Virus record (IMG/VR): IMGVR_UViG_3300033153_002437
Coordinates: 1-30,928 of that record
Direction: 5' to 3' (one strand)
Source: a virus
DNA: 30,928 bases
Each line of letters starts with the position of its first letter. Position 1 is the stretch's first letter. Below the pieces are notes generated by a model. The model was not told where the DNA came from and did no database searches. It saw only the letters and a list, made by a program, of their open reading frames with translations. Position numbers and translations under genes: made by a program. Shown here piece after piece: positions 23,216 through 30,325 of the stretch.

Positions 23216-23572
23216 TTATATTGCTGTCATTACAGTTGCCTGTAATCTATGTTCTGGCATCGGATGATCCCAGAAGTTATTAATATTATGAAGTAAATCT
23301 ATAATATATTCCTTAGTTGCTCCAAGTTCTTTAGCCTTAGCTATAGCACCTAACATACTATTAGTCCCATCACCATTAACACAATCATATGCAAAGGCAA
23401 AGGTACTATAGGGTTGTTGTAATGCTTTATCAGCTACTGCTTTTGGTAAAGCTGTTGCTCGTTTCTCTTCTATTTCAGCTACCCTTGTAGAAGCAATAGT
23501 AAGGTGCCTAGAAGGATCGATCGTACCTTTACCTATAGTTGTGTATACCTTACGGTTATTATAGCTTAGGTA
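23216..23572 (-). pseudogene. Primase C-terminal (PriCT-like) part, out of frame with the catalytic part
   Basis: The frame is open for 118 codons with typical phage codon use but has no ATG, GTG or TTG near its beginning, so it cannot be expressed alone. It encodes an AEP-like hD motif (GTIDPSR) and a PriCT-like helical domain (GTNSMLGAIAKAKELG, then HNINNFWDHPMPEHRL). It takes over exactly where the upstream primase ORF stops (+1 relative to it). A single one-base change between 23559 and 23572 would fuse both into one primase of about 270 residues. Confidence 0.7.
23217..23248. repeat. 32-base direct repeat, copy 2, with internal hairpin
   Basis: It matches 22740-22771 at 28 of 32 positions. 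This copy contains a perfect 7-base inverted repeat (ATTACAG/CTGTAAT, 23229-23246) that the other copy lacks. Confidence 0.75.
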
Positions 23573-24020
23573 TTACAGTAGGTTTAGACAACTCTACTAT
23601 TACTCTATATTTACATGGGTTATTTTTATTAGATGTACGAGCTATGTGATGGTTTAAGTTCCCAAGTATTTGATGCATCTCTTCATCAGTTATTGTTGTA
23701 TCATCTATATCAAGACAAAGCCAAGTGATTACATTATTGACGTTACTACGTCCTCTAACTCTTCCCCAAGCTTGTGGATGTTTCTCTTTATCATATATTG
23801 CATCTTTTACAAGTGCATATTTGAATGGAGTAAATCCATAGTCATGAGATAAGATGTTACTTAACTGTTCAAAAGATACCTCATCGTATTGGAAGCCGTA
23901 AACGGCTTCATAAGATACTAGTTGTTTAAGGTAGCTAATACGGTCTTTAGAGGCATGAGCCTCTATTGCTTCTTGTATAGGAGCATTGTTTACTTCTATA
24001 TAGCTTATACCATGGTTCAT
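23559..24020 (-). CDS. Archaeo-eukaryotic-type primase, catalytic N-terminal part (153 aa, frame-broken)
   Basis: This part should synthesise primers. The AEP signature hDhD is seen as WLCLDIDDT with Asp104 and Asp106; later HHIARTS and CKYRVIVELSKPT match the second conserved region of phage AEP primases. It then stops (TAA at 23559-23561), far short of the usual 250-300 residues, while the missing third motif and PriCT-like end lie in the other frame at 23216-23572. The start follows AAGGATAGGTA. It is two genes downstream of the primase-helicase ATPase, which supports the role. Either the gene is damaged, the sequence has an indel, or frameshifting makes the full protein. Confidence 0.7.
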   Translation of the reverse strand: MNHGISYIEVNNAPIQEAIEAHASKDRISYLKQLVSYEAVYGFQYDEVSFEQLSNILSHDYGFTPFKYALVKDAIYDKEKHPQAWGRVRGRSNVNNVITWLCLDIDDTTITDEEMHQILGNLNHHIARTSNKNNPCKYRVIVELSKPTVIPKL

Positions 24021-24274
24021 TACCTATCCTTAAAAATTAATAATTTATGACTGTTATCGCCAAGTTCTATAAAATCTGATTCCATATGTGGTTTATAATA
24101 GACTATTATTCCCTCATATTTTGCAGATCTATTTTCAAATACCAGTTTACCAACTTTACTTAACATTAAAATTAAAGGCTTAGTTACTTGTATAACTGTA
24201 GGTTTAAATTTATATATGCTCTCATATTGCCCTATAGCTATCATAAGTTTAAACTTAAATTCTGCTTCTGTCAT
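24020..24274 (-). CDS. Hypothetical protein (84 aa)
   Basis: The ATG at 24274 has AAAAGGATAACG; the longer upstream frame overlaps the ATPase gene and is not needed. The chain alternates helix (EAEFKFKLMIAIGQYESI) and strands (PTVIQVTKPLILML; YEGIIVYYK). It overlaps the primase start by one base. Function unknown; replication context. Confidence 0.65.
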   Translation of the reverse strand: MTEAEFKFKLMIAIGQYESIYKFKPTVIQVTKPLILMLSKVGKLVFENRSAKYEGIIVYYKPHMESDFIELGDNSHKLLIFKDR

Positions 24275-24284
24275 CGTTATCCTT

Positions 24285-25697
24285 TTATGCCAACTCATCC
24301 CGTTCTTCATCATCAATAGTACCTTCATAAAAATGAATATAGTTATCGACGTACTCGTATTTATTAATATCATCGTATGCTTTAGCTAATTCAATTAACT
24401 CTAACATCTTATTCTGAGCAGCACCATTACCTTTAACAAATCCCATCTTACGTAATTTATGAATTGAGATACTAGCATAGCCAGATTCTACAATTGACAT
24501 CATGTAATCTGCGAATAGCTCATAAGGTTCTTTCTCAAGCTCTATTTCAAAGATATGAATATCTTCTGCAAAGATTTCTGAGAATCTAATAGCTTCTACC
24601 ATATGTTGTTTAGTGATACTATCTTCACCTTCTAAAATTGCAATAGCACCAGCTATTTTAAGACTCTTCCATTGTAAGTGAAGTCTATGTAAGTTAGTCA
24701 TTGTGAATTGATTAGGGATAGTATCTGCATACCATTCATTATATCTTGTGTAGTCACTAAATAAGTCCTCTACTTCTTCTGACACTGTTAATGGTGTATT
24801 AGTAGTACTAGTTGCTAATGATGTAAACCAAGGAGTTAGTGATAAAACTGCTTGCTCTACCCTGTCCCGTTCGGCTTTATCATATGCTCTAGATTGTAGT
24901 ATAGCATCTGGGCCTTTAAATTCTAGCTTCTTAACCTCTTCAGTTACATATGCAAAATGGCAACGTCTTGACAATTTAGTTGAAAATTCTTCTTTAAACT
25001 TACGCTTAACAATCTCATCATAGATAATGTTGATTGGTGAACCAAACATTAATGCTGAGTATGGAAGGTTCTTAATACCTTCTACTTGGTTGCTGTCATC
25101 CTTCAATATTTTAGGGGCTATTTCACCTGAATCATATCCTATTGCTAATGCAATAATGTTCTCTGATAAATCTTTGTTACTAACAAGTTCACTACCAATC
25201 TCATCAACATACATGTAACCAGATCCTAGTTTACCTTTTTCAAGGGCTGCTAAGTGTTTCATAGTTCCTGGTAATGTTGATACTGCTGACTTAAGATCAC
25301 GAGGCTTAGAGTAGTATTTACGCCAATCAGTAGGCTTCTTGCCATCTGTTTCTGCGTCTTCTACTGCTATTAGTTTAGCTGTAGCTTCTCTGCTTTCATC
25401 AATCTTTCTCAGTCCAGGTTGTAGTATATTACCTATACTCTTAACTGATTTACCTTTACCCGCACCACTGCCTCCTACTAAGAAGGCTATAATGTTTACT
25501 GGTATTTTAGCTCCATGCCACATAATAGGCTTTCGTAAATGACCTGCAAAGACTGTAAGTTCTGATGCAGTCATTAGTATTCGCATCTTTTCTGGTATAT
25601 TGCTAGGAATTACTTCAGAAGCTACTTCAAATACTTTTGGGTATTCTTTAGTAAAGCATCCATCTTTTTCAAGACTTGCTCTATATATTTCTAGCAT
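24285..25697 (-). CDS. DUF3987-like primase-helicase ATPase (470 aa)
   Basis: This is probably the replicative helicase-type ATPase. The nucleotide-binding loop is VGGSGAGKGKS at residues 74-84 with Lys81; Gly replaces the usual Ser/Thr after Lys, as in some phage members. Walker B is YMYVDEIGSE at 161-170 (Asp165, Glu166). MFGSPINIIYDEIV and KLSRRCHFAYVTEE carry later conserved polar and arginine positions. The C-terminal 100 residues contain a winged-helix-like segment (YASISIHKLRKMGF). The start follows AAGGGAAAACA. It is encoded next to the AEP primase, a pairing common in phages without DnaB/DnaG-type proteins. Confidence 0.7.
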   Translation of the reverse strand: MLEIYRASLEKDGCFTKEYPKVFEVASEVIPSNIPEKMRILMTASELTVFAGHLRKPIMWHGAKIPVNIIAFLVGGSGAGKGKSVKSIGNILQPGLRKIDESREATAKLIAVEDAETDGKKPTDWRKYYSKPRDLKSAVSTLPGTMKHLAALEKGKLGSGYMYVDEIGSELVSNKDLSENIIALAIGYDSGEIAPKILKDDSNQVEGIKNLPYSALMFGSPINIIYDEIVKRKFKEEFSTKLSRRCHFAYVTEEVKKLEFKGPDAILQSRAYDKAERDRVEQAVLSLTPWFTSLATSTTNTPLTVSEEVEDLFSDYTRYNEWYADTIPNQFTMTNLHRLHLQWKSLKIAGAIAILEGEDSITKQHMVEAIRFSEIFAEDIHIFEIELEKEPYELFADYMMSIVESGYASISIHKLRKMGFVKGNGAAQNKMLELIELAKAYDDINKYEYVDNYIHFYEGTIDDEERDELA

Positions 25698-25706
25698 TGT
25701 TTTCCC

Positions 25707-25958
25707 TTATAAGTGTTTTAGTAATATTCGTTTGGCTGTTTCTTTATTTAAATACACAGGATAACCCGTCACCATGCCCCCAGTGACATAAGTATCTCCA
25801 ATATCATTAGTATAAGTTTCTTGTGTGTGGACTTGTTGATCCATTCCTATGTATGAGGAAGTACATATACTTTTAATATGTATAGTTTTTAGTGTTTTCT
25901 TACTTAGATCAACTACATAAATAGTATCTTTAACACTGAATTTTGTATGTAATATCAT
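25707..25958 (-). CDS. Hypothetical beta-rich protein (83 aa)
   Basis: The family is not recognised. Strands dominate (HTKFSVKDTIYVVDL; LKTIHIKSICTSSYIGMD), and the end is a basic helix (NKETAKRILLKHL). The start follows ACGGATAAAC. It lies between exonuclease and helicase genes, separated by 2 and 9 bases. Confidence 0.65.
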   Translation of the reverse strand: MILHTKFSVKDTIYVVDLSKKTLKTIHIKSICTSSYIGMDQQVHTQETYTNDIGDTYVTGGMVTGYPVYLNKETAKRILLKHL

Positions 25959-25960
25959 GT

Positions 25961-26917
25961 TTATCCGTTAACCACTGACACTAATAAGTTGTCTTTAACA
26001 TCTTTAGATAATACACTCTGGCGTTTACGAGAAAAACTGCCACAGTCATTACATCTATATCGTTGAAACTTACTTACATTTGTAATAGAGTAACCATCTT
26101 TTATAATGTTTAGTGAAGCACACGAAGCACATCTTGCCTTTGTTGAGCCAGAAGATGTGGAAACATTAGGATGTCCTTTAGCCCATGGGCGGAGTCTTAG
26201 GTATAGTTCTTCAGTTACTAATACATCTTGAATGTTATAGTGCTTCATTTCTTGCCAGGCTTCTTCATTACCTTGCATACATGCTTTCCATAACTCAAAA
26301 CCGTGAAACTTTTTATGAGCAGATTTAGCAGATGTACATAATGCACCTGATAGGTACTCTAATGTATTCTGTTCAAATGCAAAATGCTTCTTAGCTATTA
26401 ACATTGTATCTACAACACGATAAGGTGATGGAGGACTAATGTTATTTAAGATTGCATATGCATTAATCTTTTTCATATCAAACTTTTGTGCATTATGCCC
26501 AACTACGATGTCAGCTTCATCTACTAGTTTTAGTATAGCTGCTGTAATCTTTGAATCATCTTCTGTACGAGTTTCATAATAGTACACTTTATCATTATGT
26601 AGCCATTTAGCTGCTACAGTCATCATATATGAACGATCACCATCTGGCCTCATCGGGCGACCTATATTTTGTTGCCATAAGCCCCAGTGCCAAGACATCA
26701 TAGGTGCATTCTCAATATCTAACGTAAGAATTTTAAGTGTAGACTCAGTTGTCTTAGGCTTTGTTTTACTCTTATTAAATCTAGCAGTAAGAGCTTGCCT
26801 TGAAACACCAAATGTTGTGGCTACATCTGCTATACTGCTGCCTTTGGCAAGGCTTTTAACTATCTTACTCCAGTTATCCGTTAAGATAGCCTTTGTTTGT
26901 TTGTTCTTTTTACTCAT
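25961..26917 (-). CDS. 3'-5' exonuclease (RNase H fold) with HTH and zinc ribbon (318 aa)
   Basis: This is probably the proofreading exonuclease of the phage DNA polymerase, on a separate chain. Residues 10-50 form a helix-turn-helix (SSIADVATTFGVSRQAL). The exonuclease spans 62-245: LTLDIENAP (Asp67, Glu69; Exo I), VVGHNAQKFD (Asn142, Asp147; Exo II) and YNIQDVLVTEE (Tyr227, Asp231; Exo III). At 263-292 a CxxC...CxxC ribbon (CASC and CNDC) resembles transposase-type zinc ribbons. The start follows AAAAGGAATATA and overlaps the microprotein upstream. The polymerase gene, seven genes upstream, lacks this domain. Confidence 0.8.
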   Translation of the reverse strand: MSKKNKQTKAILTDNWSKIVKSLAKGSSIADVATTFGVSRQALTARFNKSKTKPKTTESTLKILTLDIENAPMMSWHWGLWQQNIGRPMRPDGDRSYMMTVAAKWLHNDKVYYYETRTEDDSKITAAILKLVDEADIVVGHNAQKFDMKKINAYAILNNISPPSPYRVVDTMLIAKKHFAFEQNTLEYLSGALCTSAKSAHKKFHGFELWKACMQGNEEAWQEMKHYNIQDVLVTEELYLRLRPWAKGHPNVSTSSGSTKARCASCASLNIIKDGYSITNVSKFQRYRCNDCGSFSRKRQSVLSKDVKDNLLVSVVNG

Positions 26918-27009
26918 TATATTCCTTTTAATATAAATATGTCTATTAGTGCAAGCACCATAACGATAGAAGCGTAGGCTAAGCCTGTTATTATTCCTTT
27001 ATTGCTCAT
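26917..27009 (-). CDS. Single-pass membrane microprotein (30 aa)
   Basis: The gene was recovered between two genes: ATG at 27009 after GAGGGGTATT, ATGA overlap with the upstream gene, TAATG overlap with the exonuclease gene. It is nearly all one membrane helix (TGLAYASIVMVLALIDIFIL) with Lys on either side. It might recruit or modulate a host membrane complex, but no function is evident. Confidence 0.6.
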   Translation of the reverse strand: MSNKGIITGLAYASIVMVLALIDIFILKGI

Positions 27010-27254
27010 AATACCCCTCTTAAACTTGGAGGCTGCCACATAGGTTGCATCTGTGCTCGCATTTGCATATCACTTATCATTTGTTGTCTTTCTGCCTCAT
27101 GCTTAGCTTCATTAAACTCGTCATGATATGGAACCATTACTGTATAATTCCTCATAACATAGTTGTAAATCCAGCCACCTGGTACTCTAGTAATGTTTAT
27201 GTTACCTTCTGTATTTAAGGTATCGTGTAGTTTCATTGCATATATGTCATTCAT
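27006..27254 (-). CDS. Hypothetical protein with Met/Gln-rich tail (82 aa)
   Basis: The family is not recognised. The start follows GGAAGGAATTAACA and overlaps the upstream gene by ATGA. Residues 17-45 are beta-like (NINITRVPGGWIYNYVMRNY), then a helix with His/Glu and a Met/Gln/Pro-rich end (MRAQMQPMWQPPSL). Confidence 0.65.
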   Translation of the reverse strand: MNDIYAMKLHDTLNTEGNINITRVPGGWIYNYVMRNYTVMVPYHDEFNEAKHEAERQQMISDMQMRAQMQPMWQPPSLRGVL

Positions 27255-27429
27255 TGTTAATTCCTTCCATAAATTTACATACCATAGTGTATGCTAGTAT
27301 ATCTTCATCAGGTTGTGGATCTCCATTAGAGTCCCACCTGTAGTTATGTACAACATTAACTGAAATAAGTTTGTAACCTTCCCTCATTAACGTACTAGCT
27401 TCTTCTTCTGAGTACACTGTTCTAAGCAT
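27247..27429 (-). CDS. Hypothetical protein (60 aa)
   Basis: It is a small mixed alpha/beta protein (SEEEASTLMREGYKLISVNV followed by VHNYRW). The start follows TAGGACAATTAG. It overlaps genes on both sides by 8 bases. Function unknown. Confidence 0.6.
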   Translation of the reverse strand: MLRTVYSEEEASTLMREGYKLISVNVVHNYRWDSNGDPQPDEDILAYTMVCKFMEGINNE

Positions 27430-27763
27430 CTAATTGTCCTAATACCCAGTCACATGCTGAGAATATAGCTTCTGGTTCTGTGTGCCCATCTACTGTTAAT
27501 ATTTCTTCTCCCATATACGAGAGAATTGTGCATGTAGTTAATTCTGAAGATAACCTATAGCTATGTTTATCAGCCCACTCCTTGCACCTGTGTGCAAGTT
27601 CATGGATGTTGATTATATTCATACAATCTATATTTGAGCCATCAGACTTTTGAACTCTTGCTTCAAAGTATTCTAAAAAACTTCCATTATAGATATTTAC
27701 AACATCTTGAACTTTTGTACATTTAATTTTTAATACTTTACTTAATAGTTCCTTACTTATCAT
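27422..27763 (-). CDS. Hypothetical protein, paralogue of 28239-28622 (113 aa)
   Basis: The ATG at 27763 has GGAGG 8 bases upstream; a GTG two codons earlier is too close to that site. It shares ISKELLSKVLK with ISVELLQELLK, and RCKEWADKHSYRLSSE with KCKKWALSKGYQIMSG, plus a similar last helix, with the gene at 28239-28622. No known family. Confidence 0.65.
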   Translation of the reverse strand: MISKELLSKVLKIKCTKVQDVVNIYNGSFLEYFEARVQKSDGSNIDCMNIINIHELAHRCKEWADKHSYRLSSELTTCTILSYMGEEILTVDGHTEPEAIFSACDWVLGQLDA

Positions 27764-28043
27764 CCTCACTACCTCCTGTCCCAGCTAATACTAGGAATTT
27801 TAATGTATCATACTCGTTAGTTACTTCTATAGCCTCTATATCAATAGGGTCTGGAGTATGTTTATACTGCTGCTGCTCATAGTAGTTTTCTGCATAAAGT
27901 TTTAATCCTTTAACAAATACTAGGTTAAATAATCCAATTTCCTTAATACTTGTTACAGCTTCTACTGGTATTAGCATTTTATTATCAGGACTGTCACCAC
28001 GTCTGTACTTACTGTAAAGAGTTAGTTCTATAAATTTAGGCAT
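27753..28043 (-). CDS. Hypothetical protein, paralogue of 28036-28248 (96 aa)
   Basis: It is beta-rich (FIELTLYSKYRRGDSP, AVTSIKEIGLFNLVFVKG) and ends NEYDTLKFLVLAG. The gene upstream has the same plan with EDYSAIKFLLKMG. Start after GGGAGATACAG. It overlaps both neighbours by 8-11 bases. A compact single-domain barrel is likely; function unknown. Confidence 0.65.
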   Translation of the reverse strand: MPKFIELTLYSKYRRGDSPDNKMLIPVEAVTSIKEIGLFNLVFVKGLKLYAENYYEQQQYKHTPDPIDIEAIEVTNEYDTLKFLVLAGTGGSEDDK

Positions 28044-28248
28044 CTGTATCTCCCATTTTTAGTAGAAATTTAATTGCTGAGTAGTCTTCTAGTACATGTA
28101 ATGGATAAGAGCTATTTCCATAATTAAGTGTTATAGTTGATTTTACAGGAGCAGCTGTACAAGGTTCTATTGATTGTATATAATCTGTATTAAGCAATTT
28201 GTATTCACTATGGCCTATGTTAATAAAATGATTAACTTCTATAAACAT
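28036..28248 (-). CDS. Hypothetical protein, paralogue of 27753-28043 (70 aa)
   Basis: Start after AAAGGAGATTAA. It has the pattern FIEVNHFINIG, DYIQSIEP, STITLNYGN and DYSAIKFLLKMG, matching its downstream neighbour segment by segment but shorter in the middle. Function unknown. Confidence 0.65.
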   Translation of the reverse strand: MFIEVNHFINIGHSEYKLLNTDYIQSIEPCTAAPVKSTITLNYGNSSYPLHVLEDYSAIKFLLKMGDTDA

Positions 28249-28622
28249 TTAATCTCCTTTAATATTAATTCACAAATATCTATAATAGATTGTTCTTCAC
28301 TACTTGTAGATATTTTACTAGGTGTAGTATTACCATTACTAAATGTAAGTTCTGCTATACCATTATTAAATAAATCATAACCAGACATTATCTGGTATCC
28401 TTTTGATAAAGCCCATTTCTTACACTTAGTTATAACAGTACTTAGTAATACAGTAGTATCATGTGGTGGTAACTTATATAGTGTGTTATTGTCCCAGTTG
28501 AACAAGTACTCAATTCTATCAGTTATAATAGAAGATACTCTAGTAACTATTTGTTGCATGCCAGTGTTGGTTTTAAGAAGTTCTTGTAGTAATTCTACTG
28601 AGATATGTTTTACTAGTGGCAT
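28239..28622 (-). CDS. Hypothetical protein, paralogue of 27422-27763 (127 aa)
   Basis: The start is uncertain: ATG at 28622 has AAGG touching it, and TTG at 28631 has no site; the gene overlaps the polymerase end and is probably coupled. The N-terminal helix ISVELLQELLK, the central KCKKWALSKGYQIMSG and an end helix are shared with its paralogue. No known family. Confidence 0.6.
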   Translation of the reverse strand: MPLVKHISVELLQELLKTNTGMQQIVTRVSSIITDRIEYLFNWDNNTLYKLPPHDTTVLLSTVITKCKKWALSKGYQIMSGYDLFNNGIAELTFSNGNTTPSKISTSSEEQSIIDICELILKEIKCL

Positions 28623-30016
28623 CCTTGCCAACTATTATCAACTGGTATAACATTACCAGATTCATCTCTTTTAATACTACCATCTTTATTGTGATCTGGA
28701 GAATAGCCTCCTATAAGGACTTCACCTGTATACTTACATTTCATTCCAAGATGGTCTGAAACTTTTTCGTAAGTACCTTGTAAGATATCTCTTATTTCAA
28801 AACGTTTATCATCACGAACGATAAGGTCTACTTCATCATAAATACAGCATCCTTGTTTAAAATGAGGCCCATGTATAAGTCCTTGACGTTTAGCTTCTTG
28901 ATGATAGAATACTAGGTAGTGCTTCATTGCCTCAGCACCCATACCTTGTAGCTGACTATTAAGTGACGCATGAGCGTGACGTATAGGTACTCTACGACCT
29001 CCAAACATAGTTACGAAGCCATTTTCCTTAGCTTGTTTAGATATGTCCTTAATGAGGTCCTCAAGGCCTTCTGTCGATGCAATTAGATCTGCTTGTACTT
29101 TAGCACCGAATAGTGCCTGTACAATTAAATGGTCATCAAATGGTACCATTGCATCTTTTTTAATAGGATATAATGCTTTACCATCTAACTCAATTACACG
29201 ACGTGATAATCTTTTCTTCATTGCTGTAAATTGTTTCTTAGTATAATCCGTAAATGGATTATTACCAAGTAATGTATAACCTGTTAAGGTTGTACTACTG
29301 CCGTATAAGAATCCGAACCATAATGGTTTAGCATCATTACGGCTAATACCGCAGGCTTTAGCATTAAGAGAGTGAAGGTCAGTACCTTTATCTTTATCAC
29401 CAGAGGCGATAATACGATCAAGTCTTCCTCCATCGTATTTGTAAAGCATTTCTGCTAAGTTTACATTCTCTTGTCCTGAGAAGTCTGTTCCAATAAAAGA
29501 CCAGCCTTTAGGGGCGGAGAAGAGTTCTCTAAATTCTTTTTGTGCAGGTATCTGTGCAAGGTTAATCGAACTTGACGTGAACCTTCCAGTGACCGTACCA
29601 CAGGTATCTGTACGGCTTTTAACTGTGCACTGAGTTTCATTATAGTTCTTAATGAGGGAGCCATCGGCACCTCCTACTTGGGATTGGTCTTTAGATACTT
29701 TTAAATATCTTTTCAGCTTTTTACCAGCTGCATGTGACATATTTTCTAATGAATCAACATCAACCTTTACACCACCTTTGGCGGTGTAGTAGGGGAATTT
29801 ATACCCGTAGTCATCTTCCATCCATTTCTTAATATGCATACGAGAACCGGGATTAAATGGTTCATATTTGATTTGTTGGTAATCACCTTCTCTTGTTACT
29901 GATATGGTACGATGAGGTGAGGAGAACCATTTAATTGATTTTACACCTATTAATTTCTGATTACCATTTTTATAGGTTTTTAGTATAGGAATAGTGTACG
30001 GTGTTAATTGGCTCAT
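28613..30016 (-). CDS. polA: Family A DNA polymerase, polymerase domain only (467 aa)
   Basis: This is the replicative DNA polymerase. NPGSRMHIKKWMEDD (55-69) and TGRFTSSSINLAQIPAQKEFRELF (143-166) are the thumb/palm entry of PolA. Motif A is DFSGQENVNLA with catalytic Asp178 and Glu183; motif B is R226-x3-K230-x3-F234-x3-YG; motif C is CIYDEVDL with Asp394 and Glu395, with Tyr in place of the usual His. QLQGMGAEAMKHYL is the Q-helix. There is no exonuclease domain; a separate exonuclease gene lies about 1.7 kb downstream. The start follows AAGGATAATA. Confidence 0.9.
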   Translation of the reverse strand: MSQLTPYTIPILKTYKNGNQKLIGVKSIKWFSSPHRTISVTREGDYQQIKYEPFNPGSRMHIKKWMEDDYGYKFPYYTAKGGVKVDVDSLENMSHAAGKKLKRYLKVSKDQSQVGGADGSLIKNYNETQCTVKSRTDTCGTVTGRFTSSSINLAQIPAQKEFRELFSAPKGWSFIGTDFSGQENVNLAEMLYKYDGGRLDRIIASGDKDKGTDLHSLNAKACGISRNDAKPLWFGFLYGSSTTLTGYTLLGNNPFTDYTKKQFTAMKKRLSRRVIELDGKALYPIKKDAMVPFDDHLIVQALFGAKVQADLIASTEGLEDLIKDISKQAKENGFVTMFGGRRVPIRHAHASLNSQLQGMGAEAMKHYLVFYHQEAKRQGLIHGPHFKQGCCIYDEVDLIVRDDKRFEIRDILQGTYEKVSDHLGMKCKYTGEVLIGGYSPDHNKDGSIKRDESGNVIPVDNSWQGCH

Positions 30017-30059
30017 TATTATCCTTATTTTTTCATAGCTAGGCTATATTGGAATGCGT

Positions 30060-30317
30060 TCATATTGTGCAGTTTCCTCCTACTTCCCTGATATATGGAA
30101 AATCTCTAGGAGACTTAAGCCTAGTTAATTTTAATAATTCCAATACTCTGGTACGTAGTTCATTTGATTGCCATGGAGAATATGGCACTGCAGCTCGTAA
30201 TTTTACTAACTGATGAGCTGGTAGTGTGTTTTGTAGAGATTGAAACATTTGCATATCTACTTCTAGCGGGCTATTTTGTACAGTTTCTACTAATATCTTT
30301 AATTTAAATTCATCCAT
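30060..30317 (-). CDS. Hypothetical protein (85 aa)
   Basis: The family is not recognised. The start follows AAGGAAACTA. It is mainly helical (FKLKILVETVQNS, LRTRVLELLKLTRL) and ends GGNCTI. It lies between the zinc-finger GIY-YIG gene and the polymerase, with a 43-base spacer to the latter. Confidence 0.65.
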   Translation of the reverse strand: MDEFKLKILVETVQNSPLEVDMQMFQSLQNTLPAHQLVKLRAAVPYSPWQSNELRTRVLELLKLTRLKSPRDFPYIREVGGNCTI

Positions 30318-30325
30318 TAGTTTCC

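Noticed and set aside
23555-23575. Classical -1 slippery heptamer in the primase gene
   Set aside because: The needed change is +1 (or -2), and no X XXY YYZ heptamer or tRNA-friendly +1 site is present at the overlap.
30025-30063. 12-codon ORF in front of the polymerase gene
   Set aside because: It has GGAGG upstream but at long spacing, is very short and has no distinctive content; it may just be a spacer or leader.
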